Origin: JBCDCB01 sp039182735
Lineage (GTDB): Bacteria; Planctomycetota; Phycisphaerae; Phycisphaerales; UBA1924
Reading direction: 5' to 3'
Assembly (NCBI GenBank): GCA_039182735.1
Contig: JBCDCB010000037.1
Location: forward strand, 1-31,234
DNA length: 31,234 nucleotides
Part shown: positions 1 to 7,613 of the stretch, piece by piece
Position numbering within the stretch: position 1 is the first letter of the stretch
Layout of the letters: each line of letters begins with the position of its first letter
The notes under the pieces: generated by a model
Told to the model about the DNA's origin: nothing
What the model saw: the letters and a program-made list of their open reading frames with translations, nothing else
Databases searched by the model: none
Translations under genes and position numbers: made by a program

Positions 1-26
1 AGATCCTTCGAGTAGGCGACCGGCAT
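1..26 (-). CDS. Possible 5' end of a minus-strand gene cut by the window edge
   Basis: Reading the minus strand, an ATG at 26-24 opens a frame (M-P-V-A-Y-S-K-D) that runs off the left edge. A purine-rich GGGAAGGGG stretch lies about six bases upstream of the ATG and could serve as a ribosome binding site. Only eight codons are visible, so nothing can be said about function. The call rests only on the start codon, the Shine-Dalgarno-like sequence and the absence of another gene here. Confidence 0.25.
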
Positions 27-417
27 CCGAGCCCCTTCCCGGCCCGCTCCTTCGGGCCGAGCGTGAGAGTACGACGGCCGCTCGCGATGCGCAACCGGAC
101 ACGCGCCGTGCGGCGCTACAAAGCGAAGAAAAACGCTCTAGAAAGCCAAGCCCACACATCCGGGGTTCGAGCCGACGAACGAGATGTCTTCAACCGGATT
201 CGCGCGCCCGATGAACGAAACATCACCGTTCGCGTTCGCGCAGAACGGGCTGTCCGCGAGCCCAAAGAACCCCGAAAGCGACGAGGGCCGCAACACACCA
301 GGGAACACCGTCGACGAGGGCCCAATTTGACATAACGTATGTTCTCGGACCTTCGGGGTGGTTCACACCGAGGCCGCTCAAAATCCGATCAATCGGCTCA
401 CCCGGAACGGCTCCCGC
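27..417. other. 391-base stretch without a convincing gene
   Basis: No open frame here looks protein-coding: the candidates are arginine-rich and resemble no family I know. Two structures are visible. A perfect 7-bp inverted repeat at 40-59 (CGGCCCG, six-base loop, CGGGCCG) lies in the 5' leader of the possible minus-strand gene. An AT-rich island at 324-345 holds a consensus TTGACA hexamer (327-332) overlapping a 5-bp inverted repeat (ACATA acg TATGT, 330-342). No good -10 box follows the TTGACA at normal spacing. The stretch also serves as the 3' flank of hpnH. Confidence 0.5.
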
Positions 418-1581
418 TCAGGCCGCGCCCACGAGGTCCGAGTCCGCCGGCGACTCCGACTTCACCGGCTTGCCCTCGATCGTCAGCCCCAGCGACGCCA
501 GCGGGCCGTGCGGCTTCGCCTCGGCCGCCTCCAAGCGCTTCTTCGCACGCGGGTTCACGTACGCGCTGAAGACCATCGCTTTGATCGTGCCCCAGATCCC
601 GCCGAACGAACTGAACGTGTGGTCCACCGCCGAGGCCTCGTAGCCGGAGTGCACCATGCACTGGGCGCACTTCGGGTTGCCCGAGGCCCGCCCGTACTGA
701 TCCCACTCGGTCTCCTGCATGAGCTGCTCGAACGTATCAACGTACCCGTCCTGCAACAGATAGCACGGTTTCTGCCAGCCGAAGATGTTGTACGTCGGGT
801 TGCCCCAAGGCGTGCACTCGTACTCGCGCGAGCCCATGAGATATTCAAGGAAGAGCGCGGACTGATTAAACCGCCAGCCCTTCTTGCGGTTCGACAGGAT
901 CGTCTCGAACAGCTCGTTCGTGTTGCGCCGCTCGGTCATGAACGACTGCTGGTCCGGCGCCTTCGGATAGGCGTAGCCGGGCGAAATCATCATGCCTTCG
1001 ACGCCGAGCTCCATCATCTCATCGAAGAACTCGCGCACAGCGGCCGGGTCCGCGCCGTCGAACAGCGTCGTGTTCGTTGTCACGCGGAAGCCCTGCTGCA
1101 CGGCCATCTTGATGCCCTCGACCGCCTTGCTGTACGTCCCGTCCCGGCACACCGCGAAGTCGTGGTGCGCCTCCGTGCCGTCCATATGCACACCGAACGT
1201 CAGGTACTTCGTGGGCTTGAAGAGGCCCTCTTCGAGTTTCTCTTTCAGCAGCAGCGCGTTCGTGCAGAGGTAGATGTACTTCTTGCGCGCGACCAGCTTC
1301 TCCACGATCTCTTTGATGTCCGGGTGCAGCAGCGGTTCGCCGCCCGGAATGGAGACCATCGGTGCCCCGCACTCGTCCACCGCCTTCATGCAGTCTTCAA
1401 CCGACAGGTTCCGTTTCAGGATGTGCGCCGGGTACTGGATCTTCCCGCAGCCGGCGCACGACAGATTGCACCGGAACAGCGGCTCGAGCATCAGGACGAG
1501 TGGGTACCGCTCCCGCCTCGCGAGCTTCTGGCTCACGACGTAGCTCGCGACGGTCCACATCTGACTGATCGGTACACCCAT
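418..1581 (-). CDS. hpnH: HpnH, adenosylhopane-forming radical SAM enzyme
   Basis: HpnH joins the 5'-deoxyadenosyl radical to diploptene to give adenosylhopane, the first step of extended (C35) hopanoid side-chain synthesis. The radical SAM signature CNLSCAGC lies at residues 38-45 and ligates a 4Fe-4S cluster; it follows the typical run RYPLVLMLEPLFRC. The motifs SIPGGEP and YLCTNALLL are also family-typical. The length of 387 residues is normal. I chose the start at 1581 because MGVPIS matches the usual HpnH N-terminus; in-frame ATGs at 1599 and 1638 would add residues of no family character. It is divergent from the sigma-factor gene and is separated from the other hpn genes by the sigma and ribosomal-protein genes. 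A TAGTGT -10-like element lies at 1640-1635. Identification is strong. Confidence 0.93.
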   Translation of the reverse strand: MGVPISQMWTVASYVVSQKLARRERYPLVLMLEPLFRCNLSCAGCGKIQYPAHILKRNLSVEDCMKAVDECGAPMVSIPGGEPLLHPDIKEIVEKLVARKKYIYLCTNALLLKEKLEEGLFKPTKYLTFGVHMDGTEAHHDFAVCRDGTYSKAVEGIKMAVQQGFRVTTNTTLFDGADPAAVREFFDEMMELGVEGMMISPGYAYPKAPDQQSFMTERRNTNELFETILSNRKKGWRFNQSALFLEYLMGSREYECTPWGNPTYNIFGWQKPCYLLQDGYVDTFEQLMQETEWDQYGRASGNPKCAQCMVHSGYEASAVDHTFSSFGGIWGTIKAMVFSAYVNPRAKKRLEAAEAKPHGPLASLGLTIEGKPVKSESPADSDLVGAA

Positions 1582-1676
1582 GGCGCGCACTGCCTCCATC
1601 GCGGGCGGCCCATGTTTGCCGCCACCAACCCGAAACACTATCGCATCGCGCTCAAGCCCGCGACCTTACCAGCACG

Positions 1677-2390
1677 ATGCGGCTCAACAGGTTGCGCGAT
1701 CAATCGCCTCGCCCGCGACGTACCATCGAACGACGCTCCCGGATCACTCCCATCGAAGACGCCTCCAGCCAAACCCGCTCCGACGAGACCCTCGTCGAGG
1801 ACTACCTCGACGGCGACGCCGGCGCGTTCCGTGTGCTCATCGATCGCCACCACGACCCGCTCATGGGTTTCCTGTACAGGATGATGGGCGGCTGGCCCGC
1901 CGCGGACGATGCGTTCCAGGAGACCTGGGTCCAGGTCCATCATTCGCTCGAATCGTTCGATACAAGCCGAACGTTCCGCCCCTGGCTCTTCACGATCGCC
2001 GCGAACAAGGCCCGGGACCTGCTCCGCAAAGCCGGGCGGCGCCCCGCCGTCTCGCTGCACACACCACTTCAGGCCGGGGGCGACTCAGGCGATTTGGTCG
2101 ATTTGATCGAAGGATCCAGCGTCTCGCCGACGGCAGCGATGGACCGCGAAGACCTGTCCGAGCGCGTCCAGCGCGCGGTGCAGTCGATCCCCCCGCGTCT
2201 CCGCGAGATCTTGCTCCTCGCGTACTTCCAGAAGATGCCATACGCCCAAATGGCAGATGCCCTCGGCATCCCTGTCGGGACCGTCAAGTCCCGCCTCCAC
2301 GCCGCGGTCGCCGCCTTTGCCAAGGCCTGGGCCGCCCTCGAAAGTGAAGACGGCTCGGACAACGTCCGAGAATCCAGCGGCAGTGCCTAA
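1677..2390 (+). CDS. ECF-type RNA polymerase sigma factor
   Basis: This is an extracytoplasmic-function sigma-70 family protein of 237 residues. Region 2 runs from about residue 37 to 112: a helix with DAGAFRVLIDRHHDPLMGFLYR, then DDAFQETWVQVHHSL (the region 2.2/2.3 hallmark) and FRPWLFTIAANKARDLLRK. Region 4 is near residues 165-215 and includes IPPRLREILLLAYFQKMPYAQMADALG in overlapping parts and the recognition helix GTVKSRLH. The first 30 or so residues are basic and outside the family core, so the real start may be downstream, although no better ATG is present. The next gene, 54 bases downstream, encodes a membrane protein likely to be its anti-sigma factor. The regulon cannot be read from the sequence. 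Confidence 0.9.
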   Translation: MRLNRLRDQSPRPRRTIERRSRITPIEDASSQTRSDETLVEDYLDGDAGAFRVLIDRHHDPLMGFLYRMMGGWPAADDAFQETWVQVHHSLESFDTSRTFRPWLFTIAANKARDLLRKAGRRPAVSLHTPLQAGGDSGDLVDLIEGSSVSPTAAMDREDLSERVQRAVQSIPPRLREILLLAYFQKMPYAQMADALGIPVGTVKSRLHAAVAAFAKAWAALESEDGSDNVRESSGSA

Positions 2391-2444
2391 AGCGTCAAAC
2401 TCCGCGCGAACACGCCCGCGACCATCGGCGTACCCGGGTTCAGC

Positions 2445-3263
2445 ATGAGCGACACACACACCAACGACGTCCCGCTCAACACCGCCTCGATCGACGCTAT
2501 TGACCGTCGATTCTCCGGCTCACAAGCTCCCTCCCGATCCCCCCACGATCGCGCCCTCAGCGATCTGCTCTCCCTCCTCGACGTTCCCACCTCCCAGGTC
2601 ACGCGTGGTCGGCAGTCGCGCATCGAGACCGTCGCGGCCCGCGTCGCATCCCCCGACAAGCATCTCGCCGGCTCCCTCGCCGAGTGCTCTACCTGCGTTC
2701 CGCTCTCCCAGGCGGACCGCGCCGCGATCGACGCGTGGGCGACGGGCAATGCTCCCCAGCCCGACACGCTTGCCCCCCTCGCCGCGATGCCAAGCGTGAC
2801 AGAAGGCCGTGAGCAACGGATCGAATCGACGTTGGCGTGGCTGCAAGCGGCGATCGACGCCGAAGAGACTTCCCGCCGCGTCATCGCGGGCGATTCCCAC
2901 TCTTCGGGCGGCTGGTGGACCGGGCTGGTTCGCATCGCCGCCGTGCTCCTGCTCGGGTGCGCCGTGCTCTGGCCGCTCCTCGAGCGTTCGGACGTCCGCG
3001 AGCAGCCGCTCGCGAATCTCAGCGGCTCATCGCAAAGCCTCCCCATCGAGCCGATGCCCGGCGCGTTCGACACGCAAACCGCGACGTTCGGCGACCTCTT
3101 CGACGCCGTCTGGGGCACGGGCAACTCGCCGTCCAACGCGCCAAGCCCTTCCGCGTCGTCCAGCGAGGTTGCCGTGCCTGTGTACTTGATCCTCGACCCG
3201 ATCACGGTCTCGGGCGACACCGCGCCGAGCGACGCCCGTTCGTTCGACCGACTGATCCCCTGA
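2445..3263 (+). CDS. Putative single-pass anti-sigma factor (unrecognised family)
   Basis: I do not recognise this 272-residue protein by sequence. It has a hydrophilic N-terminal part of about 158 residues, one predicted membrane helix at about 160-179 (LVRIAAVLLLGCAVLWPLL) and a serine/proline-rich C-terminal tail of about 90 residues, the layout of a membrane anti-sigma factor. It lies 54 bases after an ECF sigma gene on the same strand, which is the main reason for the call. The usual zinc anti-sigma signature HxxxCxxC is absent; only C81-x2-C84 is present, with a histidine eight residues before C81. Two internal segments resemble each other: GRQSRIETVAARV (55-67) and GREQRIESTLAWL (121-133). 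Coding is credible, but the role is inferred from context only. Confidence 0.65.
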   Translation: MSDTHTNDVPLNTASIDAIDRRFSGSQAPSRSPHDRALSDLLSLLDVPTSQVTRGRQSRIETVAARVASPDKHLAGSLAECSTCVPLSQADRAAIDAWATGNAPQPDTLAPLAAMPSVTEGREQRIESTLAWLQAAIDAEETSRRVIAGDSHSSGGWWTGLVRIAAVLLLGCAVLWPLLERSDVREQPLANLSGSSQSLPIEPMPGAFDTQTATFGDLFDAVWGTGNSPSNAPSPSASSSEVAVPVYLILDPITVSGDTAPSDARSFDRLIP

Positions 3264-3292
3264 TTGCCCGAGGCCGGCACCGGGGCTACACT
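3264..3292 (+). promoter_or_regulatory. Candidate promoter for rpmI-rplT
   Basis: A -35-like TTGCCC (3264-3269) and a -10-like TACACT (3287-3292) are separated by 17 bases. Each matches the sigma-70 consensus at four of six positions. The -35 box starts immediately after the stop codon of the putative anti-sigma gene. Transcription from here would give rpmI a leader of roughly 74 bases. Confidence 0.45.
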
Positions 3293-3302
3293 CGCCGTCC
3301 CG

Positions 3303-3359
3303 CCGCGAATCCGCTTCGCGGTGTTCTCATCTATAGAAGACCCACTGCGGGACTCCCGC
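3303..3359 (+). promoter_or_regulatory. Two hairpins in the rpmI leader
   Basis: A perfect 7-bp stem, CCGCGAA-tccgc-TTCGCGG, occupies 3303-3321. A second stem, GCGGG-act-CCCGC, occupies 3347-3359, just before the rpmI start at 3373. In other bacteria L20 represses its own operon by binding structured leader RNA; whether these hairpins do the same is inference. Confidence 0.4.
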
Positions 3360-3372
3360 GAGCGAGTGTGCC

Positions 3373-3675
3373 ATGCCCAAGAACAAGACCCACAAGGGAA
3401 TGCTCAAGCGCATCCGGATCACCAAGACGGGCAAACTCCGTCACAAGAAGGCCGGCTGCAAGCACCTTCGCTCGGCGAAGTCCCCCGCTCGTCTGCGCCG
3501 CCTGCGCAAAGACGGGTTCATGTCCAGCGCCGAGGCCAAGCGCCTCGGTCGTCTGCTGAACCGCCGTCTGCGTGGTGAGAACCAGCCCCGCTCCGCGATC
3601 CGCCGCAGCCCGAGCCCCGAAGAGCGTCGCGCGAAGCGCGAAGCCGCCCGCAAGGCCGCCGCCGAAAACTCGTAA
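3373..3675 (+). CDS. rpmI: 50S ribosomal protein L35, C-terminally extended
   Basis: L35 is a small basic protein of the large ribosomal subunit. The first 65 or so residues match the family: MPKNKTHKGMLKRIRITKTG at the start, then the basic core containing HLRSAKSPARLRRLRK and AEAKRLGRLL. The usual length is about 65 residues; this protein has 100. The extra 33 or so residues (RRLRGENQPRSAIRRSPSPE and onward) are highly charged and arginine/alanine-rich, ending in an RRAKREAARKAAAENS tail. rplT follows after 108 bases on the same strand, the normal partnership, but infC, which usually precedes rpmI, is missing; a sigma/anti-sigma pair sits there instead. Confidence 0.93.
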   Translation: MPKNKTHKGMLKRIRITKTGKLRHKKAGCKHLRSAKSPARLRRLRKDGFMSSAEAKRLGRLLNRRLRGENQPRSAIRRSPSPEERRAKREAARKAAAENS

Positions 3676-3688
3676 ACCGATTCCCGCC

Positions 3689-3743
3689 ACGCGCCGATCC
3701 GGCGCGTCCCCCTTCACCGCTGTCCGGGACCCAAGCCGGGACA
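3689..3743 (+). promoter_or_regulatory. Two hairpins between rpmI and rplT
   Basis: The 108-base gap holds a perfect 8-bp stem with a three-base loop (ACGCGCCG atc CGGCGCGT, 3689-3707) and a second 8-bp stem with one G-G mismatch (TGTCCGGG to CCGGGACA, 3721-3743). They could be a translational control site for L20, a processing site or an attenuator. There is no T-run after either, so simple intrinsic termination is unlikely. Confidence 0.4.
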
Positions 3744-3783
3744 CACGAGCCCGCCCCGTCCGGCACCAATCTGGAGACCGATC

Positions 3784-4155
3784 ATGCCCCGCGTCAAGTA
3801 CGGCGCCGCCCGCAAGCGCAAGCACAAGCGCGTCCTCCGCGAAGCACGCGGCTACTTCGGCACCAAGAGCCGCCACTTCCAACAGGCCAAGGTCGCACTC
3901 ACCCGCGCCGGCGCCTTCGCTTGGCGTGACCGCCGGCAACGCAAGCGCGACATGCGCCGCCTCTGGATCACCCGCATCACCGCGGCATGCAAGATGCGCG
4001 GCACCCGCTATTCGCGGTTCATCAACGGTCTGAAGTTCGCCGGCGTCCTGCTCAACCGCAAGATGCTCAGCCAGATCGCGATCGACGATCCCGCGACCTT
4101 CGACCGCCTTGTCGAGCTCTCCAACGAGCACTCGACCGCCGCCGCCTCCAAGTAA
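3784..4155 (+). CDS. rplT: 50S ribosomal protein L20
   Basis: L20 binds 23S rRNA early in large-subunit assembly and in several bacteria also represses its own operon. At 123 residues the length is normal. Family features are clear: MPRVKYGAARKRKHKRVLRE at the N-terminus, GYFGTKSRHFQQAKVAL, AFAWRDRRQRKRDMRRLWI, and the C-terminal globular part with NGLKFAGVLLNRKMLSQIAI. GGAG lies at 3773-3776, seven bases before the ATG. The stop codon (4153-4155) directly abuts the stop of the convergent hpnE gene, with no bases between them. Confidence 0.97.
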   Translation: MPRVKYGAARKRKHKRVLREARGYFGTKSRHFQQAKVALTRAGAFAWRDRRQRKRDMRRLWITRITAACKMRGTRYSRFINGLKFAGVLLNRKMLSQIAIDDPATFDRLVELSNEHSTAAASK

Positions 4156-5535
4156 TCAGCCGACTGCGGCCCCCTGCTTCGAGAGCGGTCCGCGCGCCAG
4201 CACCCGAACGATCGGGGCCGGCCGCAGCGCGCGCACAACATGGTCGTGCGCCGGCTCGTCGAGCGCCGCAGCAGCCGCGGCGTAGCCCGAGCGGGCCGCG
4301 CCCTCCATCGTCGCCGGCCAGCCCGTCTGCACGTAGCACCCCGCGAGCACGATCCCCGATGGACCCTCTGTCGTCGGACGGTGGACATCGCTGCCGGGCG
4401 TCGGCGCGAACGTCGCGCGCTTCTCTTTCACCGCGCGGCCGCTCACGAGCTGCGCTCCGTCCGCACCCGGGAAGCACGCGCGGATGTCGCCGAGCACGCG
4501 GTCGAGGATGGCGCTCTCGTCGAGACTTACCCACTCGTCCGCGCCGCTGATAACCGCGTGCAGTCGCTTCCCCTCGTCATCCTTGCGGAACACCCATTGC
4601 GTCGAACGCTCGACGAGCACGGCGCTGTGTGTCGGCAGCACCGGGCGATCGAACACCAGATGCACGCCCACGATCGGGCTGTGCGTCAGGTTGGCCATCG
4701 CATCAAAACGCGGATCGTGCGCGCGCACGCCGTCGTCAACGAGTCGCACCGTCCGCTCCGGCGGCGTTGCGCAGATCACCCGGTCCCCGCACAGCCGCTC
4801 TCCGCTCGAGAGCGTGACAGACTCCGCACCCAGCGAATCGACCGACGCTCCAAGGCGAACGTCGCCGCCCGCCGCGCGGATCACCTCTTCTGCACGGTCG
4901 TAGAGGTCCAGCAGCGGGACCGTCGGCACGCCCATCCGCCACGCCTCCGCGTGCGAGAGGAACCCCTCCTGAAAGACGTGGGCGGCGACACGCGCATCGA
5001 CACGCTCCACGCTCACGTTGCACGCACTGATCACGACAGGTTCCCAGAAGCGGTCGATCGCGGCACGGCGCTGACCGCGCGCACGCAGCCAGTCGCCGAA
5101 GGTCCGCTCACGGATCGACTCCCGGTTCGCCGACCAGAGCGCGAGCATCGCGCTCGACACCCGCACGCGATCGATCGGATCGAGGAAGCGTGCGCACGCG
5201 AAGGACGGCGAGAGATGCCCCGGTACCGGCAGCGGGCTCGCGCGCATCGTCGTCGTGCGCCCGCCCGCTTCGACCCAGTAGAGCTCATCGGCGAACGCGA
5301 TCTTGTCGCGCGCGCCGAGGCGCTCCAGCAGGTCGAGGTAGTTCGTGCAGCACCCCAGCGCGACGTGCTGGCAGTTGTCCACCCACTCGCCGCTGCGCTG
5401 ATCGAGGAAGGATGTCGCCCGCCCGCCGAGTTTCTTGCGAGTTTCGAGGAGCGTGACCGCGACCCCGCGTTCGCTGAGCCGCAGGGCCGCCGCGATCCCC
5501 GCAACCCCCCCACCGACGACGATGACGCGTGTCAC
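4156..5535 (-). CDS. hpnE: HpnE, squalene-forming FAD-dependent oxidoreductase
   Basis: In the HpnCDE route, HpnE reduces hydroxysqualene to squalene using FAD. The N-terminus carries the dinucleotide-binding fold VIVVGGGVAGIAAALRLSE (residues 4-22), followed by an acidic strand end (TLLE) and the GGRATSF segment typical of amine-oxidase/phytoene-desaturase-like flavoproteins. The 459-residue length fits the squalene-associated desaturase family. The C-terminal FAD region includes GIVLAGCYVQTGWPATMEGA. The start is GTG at 5535-5533, overlapping the hpnD stop by four bases (GTGA), so hpnC, hpnD and hpnE are almost certainly co-transcribed and translationally coupled. Confidence 0.93.
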   Translation of the reverse strand: MTRVIVVGGGVAGIAAALRLSERGVAVTLLETRKKLGGRATSFLDQRSGEWVDNCQHVALGCCTNYLDLLERLGARDKIAFADELYWVEAGGRTTTMRASPLPVPGHLSPSFACARFLDPIDRVRVSSAMLALWSANRESIRERTFGDWLRARGQRRAAIDRFWEPVVISACNVSVERVDARVAAHVFQEGFLSHAEAWRMGVPTVPLLDLYDRAEEVIRAAGGDVRLGASVDSLGAESVTLSSGERLCGDRVICATPPERTVRLVDDGVRAHDPRFDAMANLTHSPIVGVHLVFDRPVLPTHSAVLVERSTQWVFRKDDEGKRLHAVISGADEWVSLDESAILDRVLGDIRACFPGADGAQLVSGRAVKEKRATFAPTPGSDVHRPTTEGPSGIVLAGCYVQTGWPATMEGAARSGYAAAAAALDEPAHDHVVRALRPAPIVRVLARGPLSKQGAAVG

Positions 5536-6491
5536 GACGCCTGCGCCGCCCGACCGGTGACCGCCGCGCGCACGGCGATCGCGACCTTCCGCCAGCCCGC
5601 GAGGCGCACACGCCGATCGCTCACGACACGCGATGGATCGCGTTCGATCACGCGCAGCAGGCCGTTATAGATGTCGGTCATCGCGCCGATCGCCGCTCGA
5701 CACTCGGGCACGATCATCTCGTCGAGCTCCGCCGATTCCTGATACGCACGCGCCGCCCAGCCCGCGGCTTCGCGCAGCGCCGACTCGCACGCCGCCGGCT
5801 TCGCCCACGAGCGCAGGTCGGCGCACGTCACACCATGTCGCTCGAGCAGGTCCGACGGCAGGTAGCAGCGCCCCTCGTCGAGGTCCTCGCCGAGGTCGCG
5901 CAGCACGTTCGTGATCTGGAACGCGTGCCCACGGACCGTCGCGAGCTCGCGTGCGCGCGCTCGCTGCGTGTCATCGCGGATACCCCAGATCGCGACGCAG
6001 ATCCGCCCCGCAGTTGACGCAACGCGATCGCAATACGTTTCGAGATCGGCGCGGGCGGCGAACTCGACGCGGTCCCCCGCTTCGATGTCCGCGCGGACGC
6101 CGCGGATGAGCTTGCGCAGGTCCTCCGGATCGATCGCGTACCGATCGATCGCGTCGCGCATCGCGGTCCAGCAAGGTCCGGCATCTGCCGGCGCGTTCCC
6201 GCCGTCGAGCAGGCGCTCCGTGAGCGCCTCGAAGGCACCGAAACGCTCGTCGCGATCTGCCTGCGAGAGCCCGGGATCGTCGGCGATGTCGTCAGCCTCC
6301 CTCATCCACGCGTACACCGCATAAATCGCTGATCGCTTGGGCTCGGGCGTCAGACGCAGCCCGTAATAGAAGTTCCGGGCGCGTGCACGGACGATCTCCG
6401 CGCAAGACGCGTACGCGTCCTGCAGGCGGTCGCACGCGAGGCGATCGCTCTCGGCGATCACGGTGCCGGCATCGGCGCGTGCGGTCGTCAC
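5532..6491 (-). CDS. hpnD: HpnD, presqualene diphosphate synthase
   Basis: HpnD condenses two farnesyl diphosphates to presqualene diphosphate. It belongs to the trans-isoprenyl diphosphate head-to-head synthases. The two aspartate-rich motifs that bind magnesium-diphosphate are present: WMREADDIADD (Asp at 67, 68, 71, 72) and NVLRDLGEDLDEG (Asp199 and Asp203). The N-terminal NFYYGLRLTPEPKRSAIYA run is typical of the family. I set the start at GTG 6491-6489, which overlaps the hpnC stop by four bases (GTGA) and gives 319 residues; the open frame extends much further upstream, but that part is antisense to no motif and lies inside hpnC. Middle gene of the hpnCDE operon. Confidence 0.93.
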   Translation of the reverse strand: MTTARADAGTVIAESDRLACDRLQDAYASCAEIVRARARNFYYGLRLTPEPKRSAIYAVYAWMREADDIADDPGLSQADRDERFGAFEALTERLLDGGNAPADAGPCWTAMRDAIDRYAIDPEDLRKLIRGVRADIEAGDRVEFAARADLETYCDRVASTAGRICVAIWGIRDDTQRARARELATVRGHAFQITNVLRDLGEDLDEGRCYLPSDLLERHGVTCADLRSWAKPAACESALREAAGWAARAYQESAELDEMIVPECRAAIGAMTDIYNGLLRVIERDPSRVVSDRRVRLAGWRKVAIAVRAAVTGRAAQAS

Positions 6492-7537
6492 GGCGTGTTG
6501 GCCCTTCGCGTCGTCATCCCGCCGATGGTAGCGTTCAATAACAACAGCGCCTTGCGGGGCTTGGAGAGCGTCGGGCGACGCCACAGCGTGGCCCCGCCGA
6601 TCGACTCCACGATGGCGAGCACCGAACGCCCCCCTGCCGCGAAGAGTCCGACCATCGGCGCGAAGTCTCCCAGCCTGTGTGCGCGCATCGTTTTCGGAAG
6701 CGCCGAACCGGAATCGAACAACGCCTGCGTACGCGCGGACAGCGGGCGCATCGCCTTGATGAACGGCACGCGCACCGCTGGATCGTTCGGGCGATCGAGC
6801 CACACTCGGAGCGTGCCGGCCAGTTCGTCCGGTTCTGTATCGAGAAACTCTCGCGACGGCAGGTAAACACGATCGCGCTCGACCAGATCACGCCGGACGT
6901 CCTGCCAGAAGTTCGTGAGTTGGAGCGCCGTGCAGGTGGCGTCGCTCATCGCGATGAGCCCGCCGGGATCCTGCTCGGGCGCGGGCGTACCCCGCGGGAG
7001 CGGTGCCTTGGCGGGTTCGTGCCCGGCGAGCGCGAGGACGAGCCTGCCGACCGGATCGGCGCTGCCGGTGCAGTACGCAACAAGCTCGTCCCACGTCTCG
7101 TAGCGCGTGACGCGCTGGTCCTGCTCGAAGGCGTCGAGCAGATGCGAGAAGGGCTCGATCGGGAGCCGATGTGTTCGGATCGTCTCGCGCAGCGCGACGA
7201 AGACCGGATGGCTCGGCGGCTCGCGCTCTGGATCTGACGCGGAGCGATGGCACGATTCGAGTTCGCCCCGCCACCACGAGAGCAGGCGCAGCGAGCGCGT
7301 GCGCGCCGCCTCGTCCGACCCGGTCTCGTCGGCGAGGTCATCGGACCAGCGGCAATAGGCGTAGATCGCCGCGACGTCCGGGCGCACGCGTTCGGGCACG
7401 AGTCGCGAGAGCACGCTGAAGTTCTCGTAGTGCGACGTCGTGAGTTCGCGCGCGTACGCGAGCGATTCTTCGAGCCCGGCTCGCTCGGGTTCGCCGGCGC
7501 GTTCTTCGGGGGGGCCGAAGCGGCGGAGGAGCGGCAT
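6488..7537 (-). CDS. hpnC: HpnC, hydroxysqualene synthase
   Basis: HpnC converts presqualene diphosphate to hydroxysqualene. It is a second squalene/phytoene-synthase-fold protein, distinct from HpnD. Its aspartate motifs are YCRWSDDLADE (Asp66, 67, 70) and TNFWQDVRRDLVERDRVYLP (Asp213, Asp217). SHYENFSVLSRLVP near residue 35 is typical of the family. With a start at 7537 (MPLLRRF) the protein has 349 residues; GGAG lies three bases upstream of that ATG, a short spacing. An in-frame ATG at 7555 (MIPPET) is the alternative and would add six residues. First gene of the operon and divergent from ispH, with fewer than 80 bases between the two starts. Confidence 0.92.
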   Translation of the reverse strand: MPLLRRFGPPEERAGEPERAGLEESLAYARELTTSHYENFSVLSRLVPERVRPDVAAIYAYCRWSDDLADETGSDEAARTRSLRLLSWWRGELESCHRSASDPEREPPSHPVFVALRETIRTHRLPIEPFSHLLDAFEQDQRVTRYETWDELVAYCTGSADPVGRLVLALAGHEPAKAPLPRGTPAPEQDPGGLIAMSDATCTALQLTNFWQDVRRDLVERDRVYLPSREFLDTEPDELAGTLRVWLDRPNDPAVRVPFIKAMRPLSARTQALFDSGSALPKTMRAHRLGDFAPMVGLFAAGGRSVLAIVESIGGATLWRRPTLSKPRKALLLLNATIGGMTTRRANTP

Positions 7538-7549
7538 GGTCTCCGGCGG

Positions 7550-7555
7550 TATCAT
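7550..7555 (+). promoter_or_regulatory. -10-like element upstream of ispH
   Basis: TATCAT in the context GGCGGTATCATCCC matches TATAAT at four of six bases, 59 bases before the ispH start. No clear -35 was seen. It overlaps the alternative hpnC start codon on the other strand. Confidence 0.35.
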
Positions 7556-7613
7556 CCCACAGATTCTGACGGGGGCCTGCGCACCCCGCCACCTGCACGA
7601 GGAATGCGACGCG

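Noticed and set aside
63..335. A 90-codon plus-strand frame at the left end
   Set aside because: Very arginine-rich, no Shine-Dalgarno sequence worth noting, no family resemblance. It looks like a composition artefact.
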